A stretch of 20,124 bases of DNA, from the NCBI GenBank assembly GCA_027024125.1, contig JALVSV010000056.1:1-20124 (forward strand), in the 5' to 3' direction. Of this stretch, positions 1 to 7,916 are shown piece after piece. This DNA comes from Methylothermaceae bacterium (lineage in GTDB: Bacteria; Pseudomonadota; Gammaproteobacteria; Methylococcales; Methylothermaceae). The first letter of the stretch is position 1; every line of letters begins with the position of its first letter. Under the pieces are notes generated by a model. The model saw only the letters and a program-made list of their open reading frames with translations, was not told the DNA's origin and searched no databases. The translations under genes were made by a program, and so were the position numbers.

Positions 1-2
1 GG

Positions 3-962
3 CTCTGTACCATCGAGGTTCGACTGAAGATACGTTTTCAGGCAACGTTGCGTTACGCAGAGAAAAATCCGGAAGCATGGGAAGAAATCAATCGTCATAT
101 TCGTGCACAAATGGAAGTGTTGATATTCGATGTGGTCGAAGCCCGGGTGACGGCACTGGAATCGGGAGACTGGATAGAAACCGGGCTGCATGAAACGGAG
201 AAGCAGTTGGCCATGGCGATCAATGAAACCTTGGCCTTGAATGACATCCAATGCCGTGCTCTTTGCTCCTTGAAAGCCGTCTTTGCCGACCCTGCCGCCG
301 GAGACAGGGAAGTTTTACTCAGGGAAGAGATTGTACAGGCGATCATGAAAAAACAGACCGAATCCGAACGGTTGCGTTTTCAAATAGATAGGGAGCGGCG
401 CGAAGAGTCTTTACGCCAGGAACTGGAGCAAATCCGTTTTGCTTTGGAAAGCAGTGCCAGGAAACAGGTTGAAGAGACGGAAGGCAGGAAAAGCCGTCTG
501 CAAACCAAGCGCAGGAAGATGGCCGAGTTGAGGGAGATCGAACGGAAACTGCATCAAGAAACATTGCAACACCAGAGCAAACTCGAGCAGATGGTGTTGG
601 AGAAGCAGCTGAGAGATGCGCAAAAACGCCGTGAACTGGAATCCCAATATCAGAGTGAACCAACCAGAAGCGAGAGAACAGAGGAGCGGTCTGTTACAGA
701 TGCGAGCTCTCGCACCCATGATTCCGGAGATGACTCCGAACAAGGGCGTCTGTTGAAGGATCTGGAATGGGAGGCAGCCAACAAACTTCGGGAGAAGGAA
801 CAGAAGATTCTTTCACTCGAGGAAAGGTTGCAAATGCTGATGGCTGGCCATAAAGAAACCCATCAAATGACTGTCGGCCATACTACTGTATCCCACAACT
901 GGCTGGACCTTCTTGGGCAGTGGACAGGCCGGTTGTTGTTTTTCATCAAAATGCGGCGCTGA
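3..962 (+). CDS. 3' part of a coiled-coil protein gene
   Basis: The reading frame is open from the left edge of the window to a TGA at 960-962, so the true start lies upstream. The TTG at 48 has no convincing ribosome binding site and is probably internal. About 319 residues are visible. The first ~100 are mixed alpha/beta in character. They are followed by ~180 residues rich in Glu, Lys, Arg and Gln with heptad-like spacing, a long coiled coil, and a short hydrophobic and basic tail (GRLLFFIKMRR). A short conserved-looking N-terminal part followed by a long charged coiled coil would fit an SPFH/flotillin-like protein, but this is a guess from layout only. No catalytic motif is seen. It is separated from yebC by ~270 bases and need not belong to that operon. 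Confidence 0.6.
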   Translation, partial: LCTIEVRLKIRFQATLRYAEKNPEAWEEINRHIRAQMEVLIFDVVEARVTALESGDWIETGLHETEKQLAMAINETLALNDIQCRALCSLKAVFADPAAGDREVLLREEIVQAIMKKQTESERLRFQIDRERREESLRQELEQIRFALESSARKQVEETEGRKSRLQTKRRKMAELREIERKLHQETLQHQSKLEQMVLEKQLRDAQKRRELESQYQSEPTRSERTEERSVTDASSRTHDSGDDSEQGRLLKDLEWEAANKLREKEQKILSLEERLQMLMAGHKETHQMTVGHTTVSHNWLDLLGQWTGRLLFFIKMRR

Positions 963-1234
963 CCGCTTTGCGTGTTTGTTCGGGCTGTTGCGCCAAAGGC
1001 TGGTTTATAATTACCAACAATAGGGGTCGGGGAAGCGCTGATCGAGCGTCATTTAGAGCAAGCTGAGAAATCCCATTTTACCTGACCAAATGAAATTGGT
1101 GCTGGAACAGGTTTCTTTCTGCCGCTTGAAATGAAACCATTCAGTTCAATCAGGGACTTTCAGGTGGAAGTTTCTCCACTGGGAAGTGAGTCAAACCAGA
1201 ATGGAAATGCGAACTTAGGAAAAAACGAGGCACT
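963..1234 (+). promoter_or_regulatory. Leader and possible promoter of the yebC-ruvCAB operon
   Basis: This is non-coding sequence between the coiled-coil gene and yebC. A perfect TATAAT lies at 1006-1011, but the best upstream hexamer (CTGTTG at 985-990, 15-base spacing) is poor, so the promoter call is weak. If it is used, the leader is about 215 bases long. A small stem-loop (GTGGA 1164-1168 with TCCAC 1175-1179) lies ~55 bases before yebC; it has no T-run and is not a terminator. A GAGG at 1227-1230 precedes the yebC ATG. I see no riboswitch. Confidence 0.28.
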
Positions 1235-1981
1235 ATGGCAGGACACAGTAAATGGGCGAATATTCGCCATCGTAAAAGTGCGCAGGATGCCAAGCGCGGT
1301 AAGATCTTCACCAAGCTGATTCGTGAAATTACCGTGGCTGCCCGGATGGGTGGGGGCGATCCTGCAACCAATCCCAGGTTGCGTACAGCCATCGACAAGG
1401 CGCTGTCGCAAAATATGCCCAAGGATACGATCGAGCGGGCCATCAAGAAAGGAACCGGAGCTGCTGAAGGCGCCAACTATGAAGAAGTCCGTTACGAGGG
1501 TTACGGTCCTGGAGGCGTTGCAGTGATGGTGGATTGCCTGACGGACAACCGCAATCGCACCGTGGCCGAAGTCAGGCACGTGTTCACCAAGGCAGGAGGC
1601 AACCTGGGAACGGATGGCTCGGTCGCCTATCTGTTCAGCAAGGCAGGAGTGATCAATTTCCCTGCCGGCAGTGACGAGGATGCCATCATGGAGGTGGCGC
1701 TGGAAGCCGGAGCCGAGGATGTGGTGACAGACGACGACGGCAGCATCGAAGTGCTGACTTCACCGGAAGATTTCGACAACGTCAAACAGGCGCTGATCGA
1801 TGCGGGATTGGAACCCGAGTCGGCCGAGATCACGATGCGGGCCAGTACTTCGGTTGCTCTGCAAGCGGGTGAGGCGGAAAAGATGATCCGGCTGTTGGAG
1901 CGCTTGGAAGACCTGGACGATGTCCAGCAGGTCTATTCCAATGCCGACATCAGTGAGGATGTGTTGGCGAAGATTGCGTGA
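1235..1981 (+). CDS. yebC: YebC/PmpR family protein
   Basis: This 248-residue protein starts with the family signature [14 protein letters not shown] and keeps the other conserved blocks: [14 protein letters not shown] around residue 60, EGYGPGGVA around 90, and [12 protein letters not shown] around 130. Length matches the family. YebC proteins were long annotated as transcriptional regulators; more recent work implicates members in relieving ribosome stalling, for example at proline-rich stretches. The ATG at 1235 follows GAGG with four bases between. The stop overlaps the ruvC start as GTGA at 1978-1981. Its position directly upstream of ruvC is the usual gammaproteobacterial arrangement. 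Confidence 0.97.
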   Translation: MAGHSKWANIRHRKSAQDAKRGKIFTKLIREITVAARMGGGDPATNPRLRTAIDKALSQNMPKDTIERAIKKGTGAAEGANYEEVRYEGYGPGGVAVMVDCLTDNRNRTVAEVRHVFTKAGGNLGTDGSVAYLFSKAGVINFPAGSDEDAIMEVALEAGAEDVVTDDDGSIEVLTSPEDFDNVKQALIDAGLEPESAEITMRASTSVALQAGEAEKMIRLLERLEDLDDVQQVYSNADISEDVLAKIA

Positions 1982-2478
1982 AGACCCGCATTCTTGGGAT
2001 TGATCCAGGTTCGCGTACCACGGGTTTCGGCGTGATCGATGTGGAAGGTGGCGGCATGACCATGATCTCGGCCGGCTGTGTACGTAGTGTCGCCGACGAT
2101 TTCCCCTCCCGGCTCAAGATTGTCTATGACGGGGTTCTGGAGGTGGTGGCGGAATACGCCCCCGATGAAATGGCCATAGAGCAGGTGTTTGTGCAGAAGA
2201 ATGTCGATTCCGCGCTGAAGCTGGGGCAGGCCCGTGGAGCTGCGATCTGTGCCGGGCTTTCCCATGATCTGCCGATTCACGAATACGCAGCCCGGCAGGT
2301 CAAACAGGCTCTGGTGGGCAAGGGTGGGGCAGACAAACATCAGGTTCAACACATGGTCAAGATCCTGCTGAACATCCACGGCGATCTGCCACTGGATGCG
2401 AGCGATGCCCTTGCCGTGGCTATGTGTCATGCGCACTACCGTCAGACCCGGCAACGGCTGGCCATGAGTGCCCTATGA
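1978..2478 (+). CDS. ruvC: Holliday junction endonuclease RuvC
   Basis: RuvC cuts Holliday junctions symmetrically after branch migration by RuvAB. The 166-residue protein has the RNase H-like fold signature [16 protein letters not shown] with catalytic Asp9. Glu68 lies in AIEQVF, and Asp140 and Asp143 lie in the [12 protein letters not shown] block, so all four metal-binding acidic residues are present. The [10 protein letters not shown] segment near 115-124 is also typical. The start is a GTG at 1978 that overlaps the yebC stop; no other start fits the conserved N-terminus. The stop overlaps the ruvA ATG as ATGA at 2475-2478, suggesting translational coupling. Confidence 0.97.
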   Translation: MKTRILGIDPGSRTTGFGVIDVEGGGMTMISAGCVRSVADDFPSRLKIVYDGVLEVVAEYAPDEMAIEQVFVQKNVDSALKLGQARGAAICAGLSHDLPIHEYAARQVKQALVGKGGADKHQVQHMVKILLNIHGDLPLDASDALAVAMCHAHYRQTRQRLAMSAL

Positions 2479-3059
2479 TCGGATTTTTGCGCGGCGTCCT
2501 GACCCACAAACACCCGCCCTCTTTGCTTCTGGATGTGGGTGGCGTGGGGTATGAAGTGGATGCACCCATGTCCACCTTCTATCAGTTGCCCGACACCGGA
2601 AGCGAGGTGATGCTCCACACCCATCTGGTGATACGTGAGGATGCCCATGTCCTGTTCGGTTTTGCCACCGAGTCCGAGCGGACCCTGTTCCGGGCGTTGA
2701 TCCGGATTACTGGCATTGGACCCCGTCTGGGGTTGGCGATCCTGTCCGGACTCAGCCCGGATGAATTCCAGCGCTGCATCCAGCAGGGGGACGTTACCGC
2801 TCTGCAGCGGCTTCCCGGGATCGGCAAGAAAACCGCCGAACGGCTGATCATCGAGATGCGGGACCGGCTGCCGGATACTTCTTCTGGTGAGGTCGTCACA
2901 GAAGGTAGTGCCGATCCTCTGCGCGAAGCCAGCGAGGCGCTGATTGCCCTGGGCTATAAACCCCAGGAGGCCGAACGGTTGCTGCACCAGGTGAAGGAAC
3001 AGGCCGCGGGTGTCGAGGAGTTGATCCGGCTGGCCCTCAAGCAGGCGGGTGGCAGATGA
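2475..3059 (+). CDS. ruvA: Holliday junction branch migration protein RuvA
   Basis: RuvA forms the tetramer that holds the four-way junction open and loads RuvB. The 194-residue protein begins MIGFLRGVL (domain I OB fold). It carries two helix-hairpin-helix motifs in domain II ([13 protein letters not shown] and [13 protein letters not shown]). A C-terminal UBA-like domain III ([19 protein letters not shown]) contacts RuvB. The frame is open further upstream inside ruvC, but the ATG at 2475 matches the family N-terminus and gives the ATGA overlap with ruvC. The end overlaps ruvB in the same way. Confidence 0.97.
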   Translation: MIGFLRGVLTHKHPPSLLLDVGGVGYEVDAPMSTFYQLPDTGSEVMLHTHLVIREDAHVLFGFATESERTLFRALIRITGIGPRLGLAILSGLSPDEFQRCIQQGDVTALQRLPGIGKKTAERLIIEMRDRLPDTSSGEVVTEGSADPLREASEALIALGYKPQEAERLLHQVKEQAAGVEELIRLALKQAGGR

Positions 3060-4081
3060 TCGAACAGCGTATCGTCGCATCGGAACAAACCACTGAAGAA
3101 GCCGCCCTGGACCGGGCCATCCGGCCACGACGGCTCGACGATTACATCGGCCAGCCCCAGTTGCGTGAACAGCTGGGTATTTTCATCGAAGCCGCAAGAG
3201 GGCGTGGCGAAGCCCTGGATCACGTGCTCATCTTCGGGCCACCGGGCCTGGGCAAGACCACCCTGGCCCATATCATTGCCGCCGAAATGAAGGTGAACCT
3301 GCGTCAGACGTCAGGGCCGGTCCTGGAAAAGCCGGGCGATCTTGCGGCGATTCTGACCAATCTGGAACCCCATGACGTGCTGTTCATCGACGAGATCCAC
3401 CGTCTCAGCCCGGTGGTGGAGGAAGTGCTCTATCCGGCGATGGAAGACTTCCAGCTCGATATCGTCATCGGCGAAGGACCTGCGGCACGCTCTATCAAGC
3501 TGGATCTGCCGCCTTTCACCCTCGTGGGTGCCACCACCCGGGCGGGACTGTTGACGTCGCCACTACGCGACCGTTTTGGCATCGTCCAGCGATTGGAGTT
3601 CTATTCGACTGCCGACTTGGCCAGAATCGTGGCCCGTTCAGCCAGAATTCTGGGCCTGGAGACTGATTCCAGCGGCACTGAGGAGATTGCCCGCAGGGCC
3701 CGCGGAACCCCCAGGATCGCCAACCGGCTGCTGCGGCGGGTCAGGGACTATGCCCAGGTCAAGGGCGATGGCGGGGTCACCGGTGAGATCGCCAGGCTGG
3801 CGCTGGAAATGCTCAAGGTCGATCCCAACGGTTTCGACCAGCTCGACCGGCAGCTCCTCAAGACCATGATCGACAAGTTTGGTGGTGGACCGGTTGGTCT
3901 GGACAGCCTGGCAGCAGCTATCGGTGAGGAGCGGGGCACCATTGAGGATGTGCTCGAACCTTATCTGATCCAGCAGGGTTTCATGATGCGTACCCCCCGG
4001 GGCAGGATGGCCACCGCCCAGGCTTGGCTGCATTTTGGCCTCCAACCTCCAGGACAGCAGGAAGGGGACCTGTTTGCATGA
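3056..4081 (+). CDS. ruvB: Holliday junction branch migration ATPase RuvB
   Basis: RuvB is the AAA+ motor that drives branch migration with RuvA. The 341-residue length is normal. It shows Walker [10 protein letters not shown] (residues 61-69), Walker B LFIDEIHR (109-116), sensor 1 VGATTRAG around 158-165, and the sensor 2 region [17 protein letters not shown]. The C-terminal winged helix follows ([15 protein letters not shown]). The ATG at 3056 overlaps the ruvA stop (ATGA). The stop at 4079-4081 overlaps the start of the epimerase-like gene, so ruvB is not the last gene of this operon here. Confidence 0.97.
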   Translation: MIEQRIVASEQTTEEAALDRAIRPRRLDDYIGQPQLREQLGIFIEAARGRGEALDHVLIFGPPGLGKTTLAHIIAAEMKVNLRQTSGPVLEKPGDLAAILTNLEPHDVLFIDEIHRLSPVVEEVLYPAMEDFQLDIVIGEGPAARSIKLDLPPFTLVGATTRAGLLTSPLRDRFGIVQRLEFYSTADLARIVARSARILGLETDSSGTEEIARRARGTPRIANRLLRRVRDYAQVKGDGGVTGEIARLALEMLKVDPNGFDQLDRQLLKTMIDKFGGGPVGLDSLAAAIGEERGTIEDVLEPYLIQQGFMMRTPRGRMATAQAWLHFGLQPPGQQEGDLFA

Positions 4082-4827
4082 TGGGGGTTGGGATCGCTCC
4101 TTCGCTGATCTGTGCTGATCAATGCAATCTCCAACGGGAAGTCGAACATCTGGAGGATCTGGGTGTCGACATGTTGCACGTCGATCTCCTGGACAGCCAT
4201 TTCAGTCCCAGTCTGCCCCTTGGTATCGAGGCGGTACGGCAGCTGCGTGCCCACACCACTTTGCCTTTCGATGTCCATCTGATGGTGACCAACAACGAAT
4301 TTTTCATCGCACAGATGGTTGACATCGGGGTCCAGAGGCTGTGTTTTCATGTGGAGGTTTCCCCGCATGTGGACAGGCTGTTGCAGCAGGTGGCCGAAGC
4401 CGGTATCTCCCCCGGTATCGCCCTGAAGCCGGCTACGCCCTTGTCGGCCTTGGAGTATTGTCTGGAGCGGATCGATTTTGTCCTGCTGATGTTGATCAAT
4501 CCGGGGTTCGCCGGCCACCGGGGGGAAACCCAGATTCCCTACGCCGGGCGCAGGGTTGCCGCCTGTCGGCAATTCCTCGATGAGCGGGGGAGTGAGAGGG
4601 TGGCCATTGAAATCGATGGGCGGGTTTCGTTCGACAACATTCCGGGCCTGGTGGCCGCCGGTGCCGACATCCTGGTGGCGGGCTCCCAGAGCCTGTTTCA
4701 TTCCGGTGGCGACCTGGCCACCAATCTGGAGAGGATGCGCGAGGCTGTGGCGGCAGGGTGGGTTCGCAGGGGAAGTGTCGGACTGCTTCAGGGACCACAG
4801 CCGGAATGGCGCCAGCAATCGGCATAA
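4078..4827 (+). CDS. Ribulose-phosphate 3-epimerase family protein
   Basis: This 249-residue TIM-barrel protein belongs to the Rpe/AlsE family, which epimerises ketose phosphates at C3 using a bound metal. Family landmarks in order are IAPSLICAD (6-14), HVDLLDSHF with His34 and Asp36, DVHLMV with His67, LINPGFAG (139-146), EIDG with Asp180, and [13 protein letters not shown] near 195-207. All metal and acid/base residues are kept. Two usual positions differ: the Pro-Asn after the first Asp loop is Pro-Ser, and the Gly-Gly after Asp180 is Gly-Arg. The substrate may therefore not be ribulose 5-phosphate; allulose 6-phosphate or another sugar is possible. The ATG at 4078 overlaps the ruvB stop. 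The 3' end overlaps the convergent glycosidase gene by 40 bases. Confidence 0.85.
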   Translation: MMGVGIAPSLICADQCNLQREVEHLEDLGVDMLHVDLLDSHFSPSLPLGIEAVRQLRAHTTLPFDVHLMVTNNEFFIAQMVDIGVQRLCFHVEVSPHVDRLLQQVAEAGISPGIALKPATPLSALEYCLERIDFVLLMLINPGFAGHRGETQIPYAGRRVAACRQFLDERGSERVAIEIDGRVSFDNIPGLVAAGADILVAGSQSLFHSGGDLATNLERMREAVAAGWVRRGSVGLLQGPQPEWRQQSA

Positions 4828-6542
4828 TGCCTGGTGGCGGACAGGAAGTCATAACGGGAGGGTGGATAGGCGTCGGAAGGTTCCACTTCGGTGCCCTCGG
4901 CCCATTCATTCCAGGAGGTGATCACGATCCAGTCCGGGTCCTGTTCCAGGGCATCTTCCCAGCGTACCCGATAGTATTCTCCCGGTCTTCCCCCGTAGTC
5001 ACGGGGAATCTCACTGTCCCCTGGGCCGCCGAGGACGTGCTCCCAGCCTGGAACCACGGGCAGCACCAGCCCCATTCCCAGTCGCCGGGCCCACGCCCTG
5101 GCTGCCCGGTAGGTCAGGCGGCGTTCATCCCGCAATGCGTAGGCAGGCAGTCTCAGGAGGGGTTCGAAGGTCTCGAAGACTTCAAGGTCATTGTAGAGGC
5201 CCTCGAATCCGCCACTGGTGAACACCTGGGTGAACGCCCCCGGGCCCGACAGCAGCACGTAGGGGACCCCGGCCCGGTCGACCCGAGAGCGGATCGAACG
5301 CCAGTCCTGCGTGGTGGTGAAGCGGGCCGCCAGCGCGGGATCGACGAATACCACTACGCGTCTGGAACCATCCAACCAGCGCAGTGACGCCCCGGAGTGT
5401 CCGAGAGCAGTGACGACAGAGCGCAATTGGGCGCCCACCAGTGCCCTTTCTTCTTCGCGGCCGTTCCAGCCGCCCTCCTTGCTTTCCGGCGTCTCGTAAA
5501 GAGCTGCGACCAGGAAGTCGTTTCGCTCCGCGGTGGCCAGGGCCGCTTTTTCCAGGTAGCCCATCTCGAAGGCATTGTCGCCATGGACCGAGACCGCGAA
5601 GGCATCGATGCCGGCGGCCCGGGCTAGCTGCATCTGCTCGGCGAGGAAGCGGGGATCGGTGACGGCATAGGTCCAGCCTTCGCGCCCCTTGCCGTCGCGT
5701 TTCCGGACCCAGCAGCGCGTCTCGCGATAGATTACCCGGTCGCGATCGCGGGCGATGGGGGTGTGGGGGGTGATGAAGATGCGCCGCAGCCAGTGACGGC
5801 GGATCCAGCCGAAGTCGTCTCCGCCACAGACGTTGGGTTCCCCGGCCTCGGCGGTCGTACCCCACCAGGGATAGAAGAAGGCGATCAGCCTTTTCGGTCC
5901 GTGCCTGGACGGGGCGGTGATGCCGGACATTGGTCGGGCGGCGCATACGTCCAGGGTGGCTTGGCGCATGGAATTTTCTGCGTCGAGACGGTAGCGCGTC
6001 AGGTGGGTGCCCGGTGCTGACAGGTCGCCGCCTGCATCGAGAATGTCGAAGACGGTGCGTGAGTCCGCATCGTTTCCTTCCTGGACCAGTTGGAGCGACA
6101 ACCGCTGACCGCGTTGAACGCCACTGATGAAAAGCAGAAATTCGCCCCGGATCTCCCGGCCCGACTCGTTGCCCTCGATGCCGAACCATTCCCGGTTGTC
6201 CTCGGTGAAGATCCGTGCCCCTTGGTGGGGTGTGGCCAATCCCAGACCCGGACCCCGGACGCTCCACACCACGTCGGTTATGCCATCTGGCCCCGCGGCT
6301 CTCGCCCCGGCGGCCCGGGCGTTGGTGGTGATCCGGATTCGCAACGCCTGGTCACCGCAACCATGGCGGGCAGGATTCGGTCGTGGCCGCAGAGGCAATG
6401 CGTTGGAAGGGGGTAGGGTCCTGGCAGGCAGCCTGACGGGAGAGAAAAACTGGACACGATCGTCCTCGTTTGCGGGCACAGGTTGGTACTGGCCTGCCAT
6501 GGCAACGGCGATGAGCCAGGGAAGGAGTGTCCTGGAAGGCAT
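4788..6542 (-). CDS. Secreted GH99/GH71-like glycoside hydrolase
   Basis: The 584-residue protein begins with a Sec-type signal peptide (MPSRTLLPWLIAVAMAG, probable cleavage after VPA at 22-24). About 190 residues of unassigned, possibly beta-rich sequence follow. The C-terminal catalytic-type domain starts near LIAFFYPWWGT (219-229), with AAGIDAFAVSVHG in the middle and ITSWNEWAEGTEVEPS near residue 541. The paired glutamates Glu546 and Glu549 in EWAE correspond to the acidic pair of GH99 endo-alpha-mannosidase/mannanase enzymes and the related WbsX-like group, so an exo- or periplasmic role on alpha-linked glycans is likely. The exact substrate cannot be read. The ATG at 6540-6542 has GGAG nine bases upstream. 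The gene is alone on its strand, convergent with the ruv operon. Confidence 0.72.
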   Translation of the reverse strand: MPSRTLLPWLIAVAMAGQYQPVPANEDDRVQFFSPVRLPARTLPPSNALPLRPRPNPARHGCGDQALRIRITTNARAAGARAAGPDGITDVVWSVRGPGLGLATPHQGARIFTEDNREWFGIEGNESGREIRGEFLLFISGVQRGQRLSLQLVQEGNDADSRTVFDILDAGGDLSAPGTHLTRYRLDAENSMRQATLDVCAARPMSGITAPSRHGPKRLIAFFYPWWGTTAEAGEPNVCGGDDFGWIRRHWLRRIFITPHTPIARDRDRVIYRETRCWVRKRDGKGREGWTYAVTDPRFLAEQMQLARAAGIDAFAVSVHGDNAFEMGYLEKAALATAERNDFLVAALYETPESKEGGWNGREEERALVGAQLRSVVTALGHSGASLRWLDGSRRVVVFVDPALAARFTTTQDWRSIRSRVDRAGVPYVLLSGPGAFTQVFTSGGFEGLYNDLEVFETFEPLLRLPAYALRDERRLTYRAARAWARRLGMGLVLPVVPGWEHVLGGPGDSEIPRDYGGRPGEYYRVRWEDALEQDPDWIVITSWNEWAEGTEVEPSDAYPPSRYDFLSATRHYADCWRHSGCGP

Positions 6543-6619
6543 CCCCTTGTGCTCCGAAGGAATGACAACCGTTGATTATGTGGAACTCCTGCCAGGAGGT
6601 CAAGCGAAGGTTCCTGAAT

Positions 6620-6955
6620 GGCAGGGCTCCATCATCTGTTCAGGCCGGGGCAGGTGATCTGCTTAGAAAAAAACGTCGTGAATCCTTTCTTGCTGTGCAG
6701 TCCTGCTGCGCAAGAAAGCCCTGCCCAAACTTCCCTGTTTGGGCGCTCGCCCGTCTGTGAAAAGTTCACTGGACTTTATGAACCACTTCCCTGTGGTTCA
6801 CCCCGTTGGGGCCAGCCTGTCAGCTGTTCAAATTTGTTCCCGACAAATTTGTCGGTACGGGTTCGCCCCTGCAGGCTCCACGCCGGCCTCCCTGCCGGCG
6901 TGGCTTTCGAAGCAGACCACCTGCTCCTTCAATCAATTCTTTACGTGTTTAAATG
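6620..6955. repeat. Repeat element, copy A, loaded with a hairpin array
   Basis: The left arm (6620-6668) matches the reverse complement of 15017-14969 at 42 of 49 positions. The right arm (6906-6955) matches the reverse complement of 14967-14918 at 44 of 50. The two copies therefore share about 100 bases of arms in opposite orientation. The inner parts of the two arms are themselves inverted repeats (6647-6668 against 6906-6927, three mismatches). In copy A the arms are separated by 237 bases (6669-6905) made almost entirely of short stem-loops; in copy B by a single base. No transposase is present. The left end lies ~77 bases upstream of the glycosidase start. Confidence 0.7.
6667..6927 (-). 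ncRNA. Candidate CsrB/RsmZ-like sponge RNA (GGA-loop hairpin array)
   Basis: On the minus strand, three stems carry a six-base loop: 6894-6903/6878-6887 (10 bp, loop AGGGAG), 6793-6800/6779-6786 (8 bp, loop AGGGAA) and 6737-6744/6723-6730 (8 bp, loop AGGGAA). In each case the loop plus closing pair reads CAGGGA(A/G)G, which fits the CANGGANG site of CsrA/RsmA. A fourth stem (6843-6851/6829-6837) has loop CGGGA. A fifth (6710-6718/6685-6693) encloses an inner GCAG/CTGC stem with GGA at its tip. The stems differ completely in sequence while the loops are kept. Small non-GGA stems lie between them. The arms could pair to close the array. A run of seven T (6673-6667) follows the last stem after 11 bases. 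No clear promoter or GacA box is seen. An alternative is a dispersed hairpin repeat that is not an independent RNA. Confidence 0.4.
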
Positions 6956-7028
6956 AGGCAAGCATGTGGTCAGGTCTTGACTTTTGCACGTGGCATGGCT
7001 TCTCTCCTTAAAGCGATGTTTTATCCGT
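6956..7028. other. Spacer between repeat copy A and the VPLPA-CTERM terminator
   Basis: Together with the repeat element this forms the long gene-free stretch 6543-7132. Besides the hairpin array, the only notable string is GGTCAGGTCTTGAC at 6968-6981, followed by TTTTGCAC and an imperfect CACGTG. From memory, similar strings occur near IS200-like or REP-associated tyrosine transposase genes, but none is present here and I cannot verify the match. No gene is supported in this stretch. Confidence 0.4.
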
Positions 7029-7048
7029 AAAAAAGGCTGTTTAAGCCT
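7029..7048 (-). terminator. Rho-independent terminator of the VPLPA-CTERM gene
   Basis: On the minus strand, AGGCT (7048-7044) and AGCCT (7038-7034) form a 5-bp stem around a five-base loop, TAAAC. The stem is followed directly by a run of T ending at 7029. It lies 85 bases beyond the stop codon of the 7133-7816 gene and in the right orientation. The stem is short, so efficiency may be modest. Confidence 0.55.
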
Positions 7049-7132
7049 GAATTGCAACAATAGTAGCAGAGGATTACTTTATTATTCAATCGGTTATCCT
7101 GGCCTGACCCAGCAAAACGCAACACCCATCCC

Positions 7133-7816
7133 CTACGCAACACCCCTATGCTTTATCCGTCTACGCAAAAATGGCATACACCCCATCATTCCGCTAAGCA
7201 GCATCCAACTCGCAGCGGGCAGGGGGACTGCGGATGTTGCAACCGCCTCGACAACAATGTTATCAAACTGGTGAAAGTTTCTGGGTGAATTCAATGGTGC
7301 CTGCGCCCCCTGATTCCATGAAACCGACACCAGATTCGTAAATTCTGACGAAAATTGAAACGTTTCAGATCGACCATCCAGAGAAAACTGAGGGAATGAA
7401 CCATCCAGGATAAAACTATCCATCACGATCGAACCATCGACCCTGACACCCATAAAGGTAACTGTTGGCGTGTAATTCTGGCCAAATTCTGCGAGATCGA
7501 TCGAATAAATAGAAAATGGGTTACCGTTAAGCTGAGTCAGGGTTACCTGTCCATCGAACGTGTTTTCGAACAGCGAAGGTGAACTGCCAATCGACTCATC
7601 AGAAGAGGAGGTAAAATAGGCCAAGGAGCTTCCGGAAACCCGAAATCCGTCTTCATCAAAGGTGGGGCCTATGCGGACTGATTGGCCGGTCGCCAACCAG
7701 TCTAGTGCACCAAAATCAATTGTGACTGGCGCAGCCATTGCCAGTTCCTGCATTCCAACAAGGGCAACAAGGCTCAGCGCTATTTGTGCGTTTTTTTTCG
7801 ATGGGTAGGGTTTCAT
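7133..7816 (-). CDS. Secreted VPLPA-CTERM (PEP-CTERM type) sorted protein
   Basis: This 227-residue protein has a signal peptide (basic MKPYPSKKN, hydrophobic ALSLVALVGM, cleavage near AMA-AP at 28). A ~165-residue acidic, Ser/Thr- and Gly-rich body of predicted beta character follows. The tail has the three PEP-CTERM parts: VPLPAASW, a hydrophobic stretch MLLSGMMGCMPF, and the basic cluster RRR. The motif is the VPLPA subtype, recognised by a dedicated exosortase that removes the tail and hands the protein to the cell surface or exopolysaccharide matrix. No exosortase is in this window. The ATG has a good AAGGAG eight bases upstream. It sits downstream of a sigma-54-like promoter and before a terminator, so it is a monocistronic unit. 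The body matches nothing I can name. Confidence 0.82.
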   Translation of the reverse strand: MKPYPSKKNAQIALSLVALVGMQELAMAAPVTIDFGALDWLATGQSVRIGPTFDEDGFRVSGSSLAYFTSSSDESIGSSPSLFENTFDGQVTLTQLNGNPFSIYSIDLAEFGQNYTPTVTFMGVRVDGSIVMDSFILDGSFPQFSLDGRSETFQFSSEFTNLVSVSWNQGAQAPLNSPRNFHQFDNIVVEAVATSAVPLPAASWMLLSGMMGCMPFLRRRIKHRGVA

Positions 7817-7899
7817 TGAAGTATCTCCTTACAATCAAGATTAATTCAGCCTGTTAAACCTAAAACCGATTCCGCAAGCCAAAAGGGCAAAAAAATAAC

Positions 7900-7916
7900 A
7901 AGCATATTTTGTGCCA
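7900..7916 (-). promoter_or_regulatory. Sigma-54-type promoter for the VPLPA-CTERM gene
   Basis: The minus strand reads TGGCACAAAATATGCTT. The GG (7915-7914) and GC (7903-7902) are separated by exactly ten bases, as required for the -24/-12 elements, and TGGCAC is a perfect -24 block; the -12 block is ATGC instead of TTGC. The start codon is ~85 bases downstream with a good ribosome binding site. PEP-CTERM genes in other bacteria are known to be controlled by RpoN with the PrsK/PrsR pair, which fits. No upstream activator site was identified. Confidence 0.55.

Noticed and set aside
48..962. TTG at 48 as the true start of the first gene
   Set aside because: The frame is open through the left edge (position 3), there is no Shine-Dalgarno sequence before 48, and the residues before it continue plausibly; the gene is treated as cut by the window edge.
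4758..6657. Several long open frames on the + strand opposite the glycosidase gene
   Set aside because: They are by-products of GC-rich codon use in the reverse-strand gene. Their products are low-complexity (Pro/Arg/Gly-rich) and carry no motifs, while the reverse frame has a signal peptide and the WNEWAEG motif.
6685..6903. CRISPR-like array
   Set aside because: What repeats is the loop sequence and the hairpin form, not the stems; there are no direct repeats of constant length with unique spacers and no cas genes.
7117..7145. Direct repeat ACGCAACACCC at 7117-7127 and 7135-7145, straddling the stop codon of the VPLPA-CTERM gene
   Set aside because: Only 11 bases, two copies, and no inserted sequence or element end; likely a small slippage duplication.
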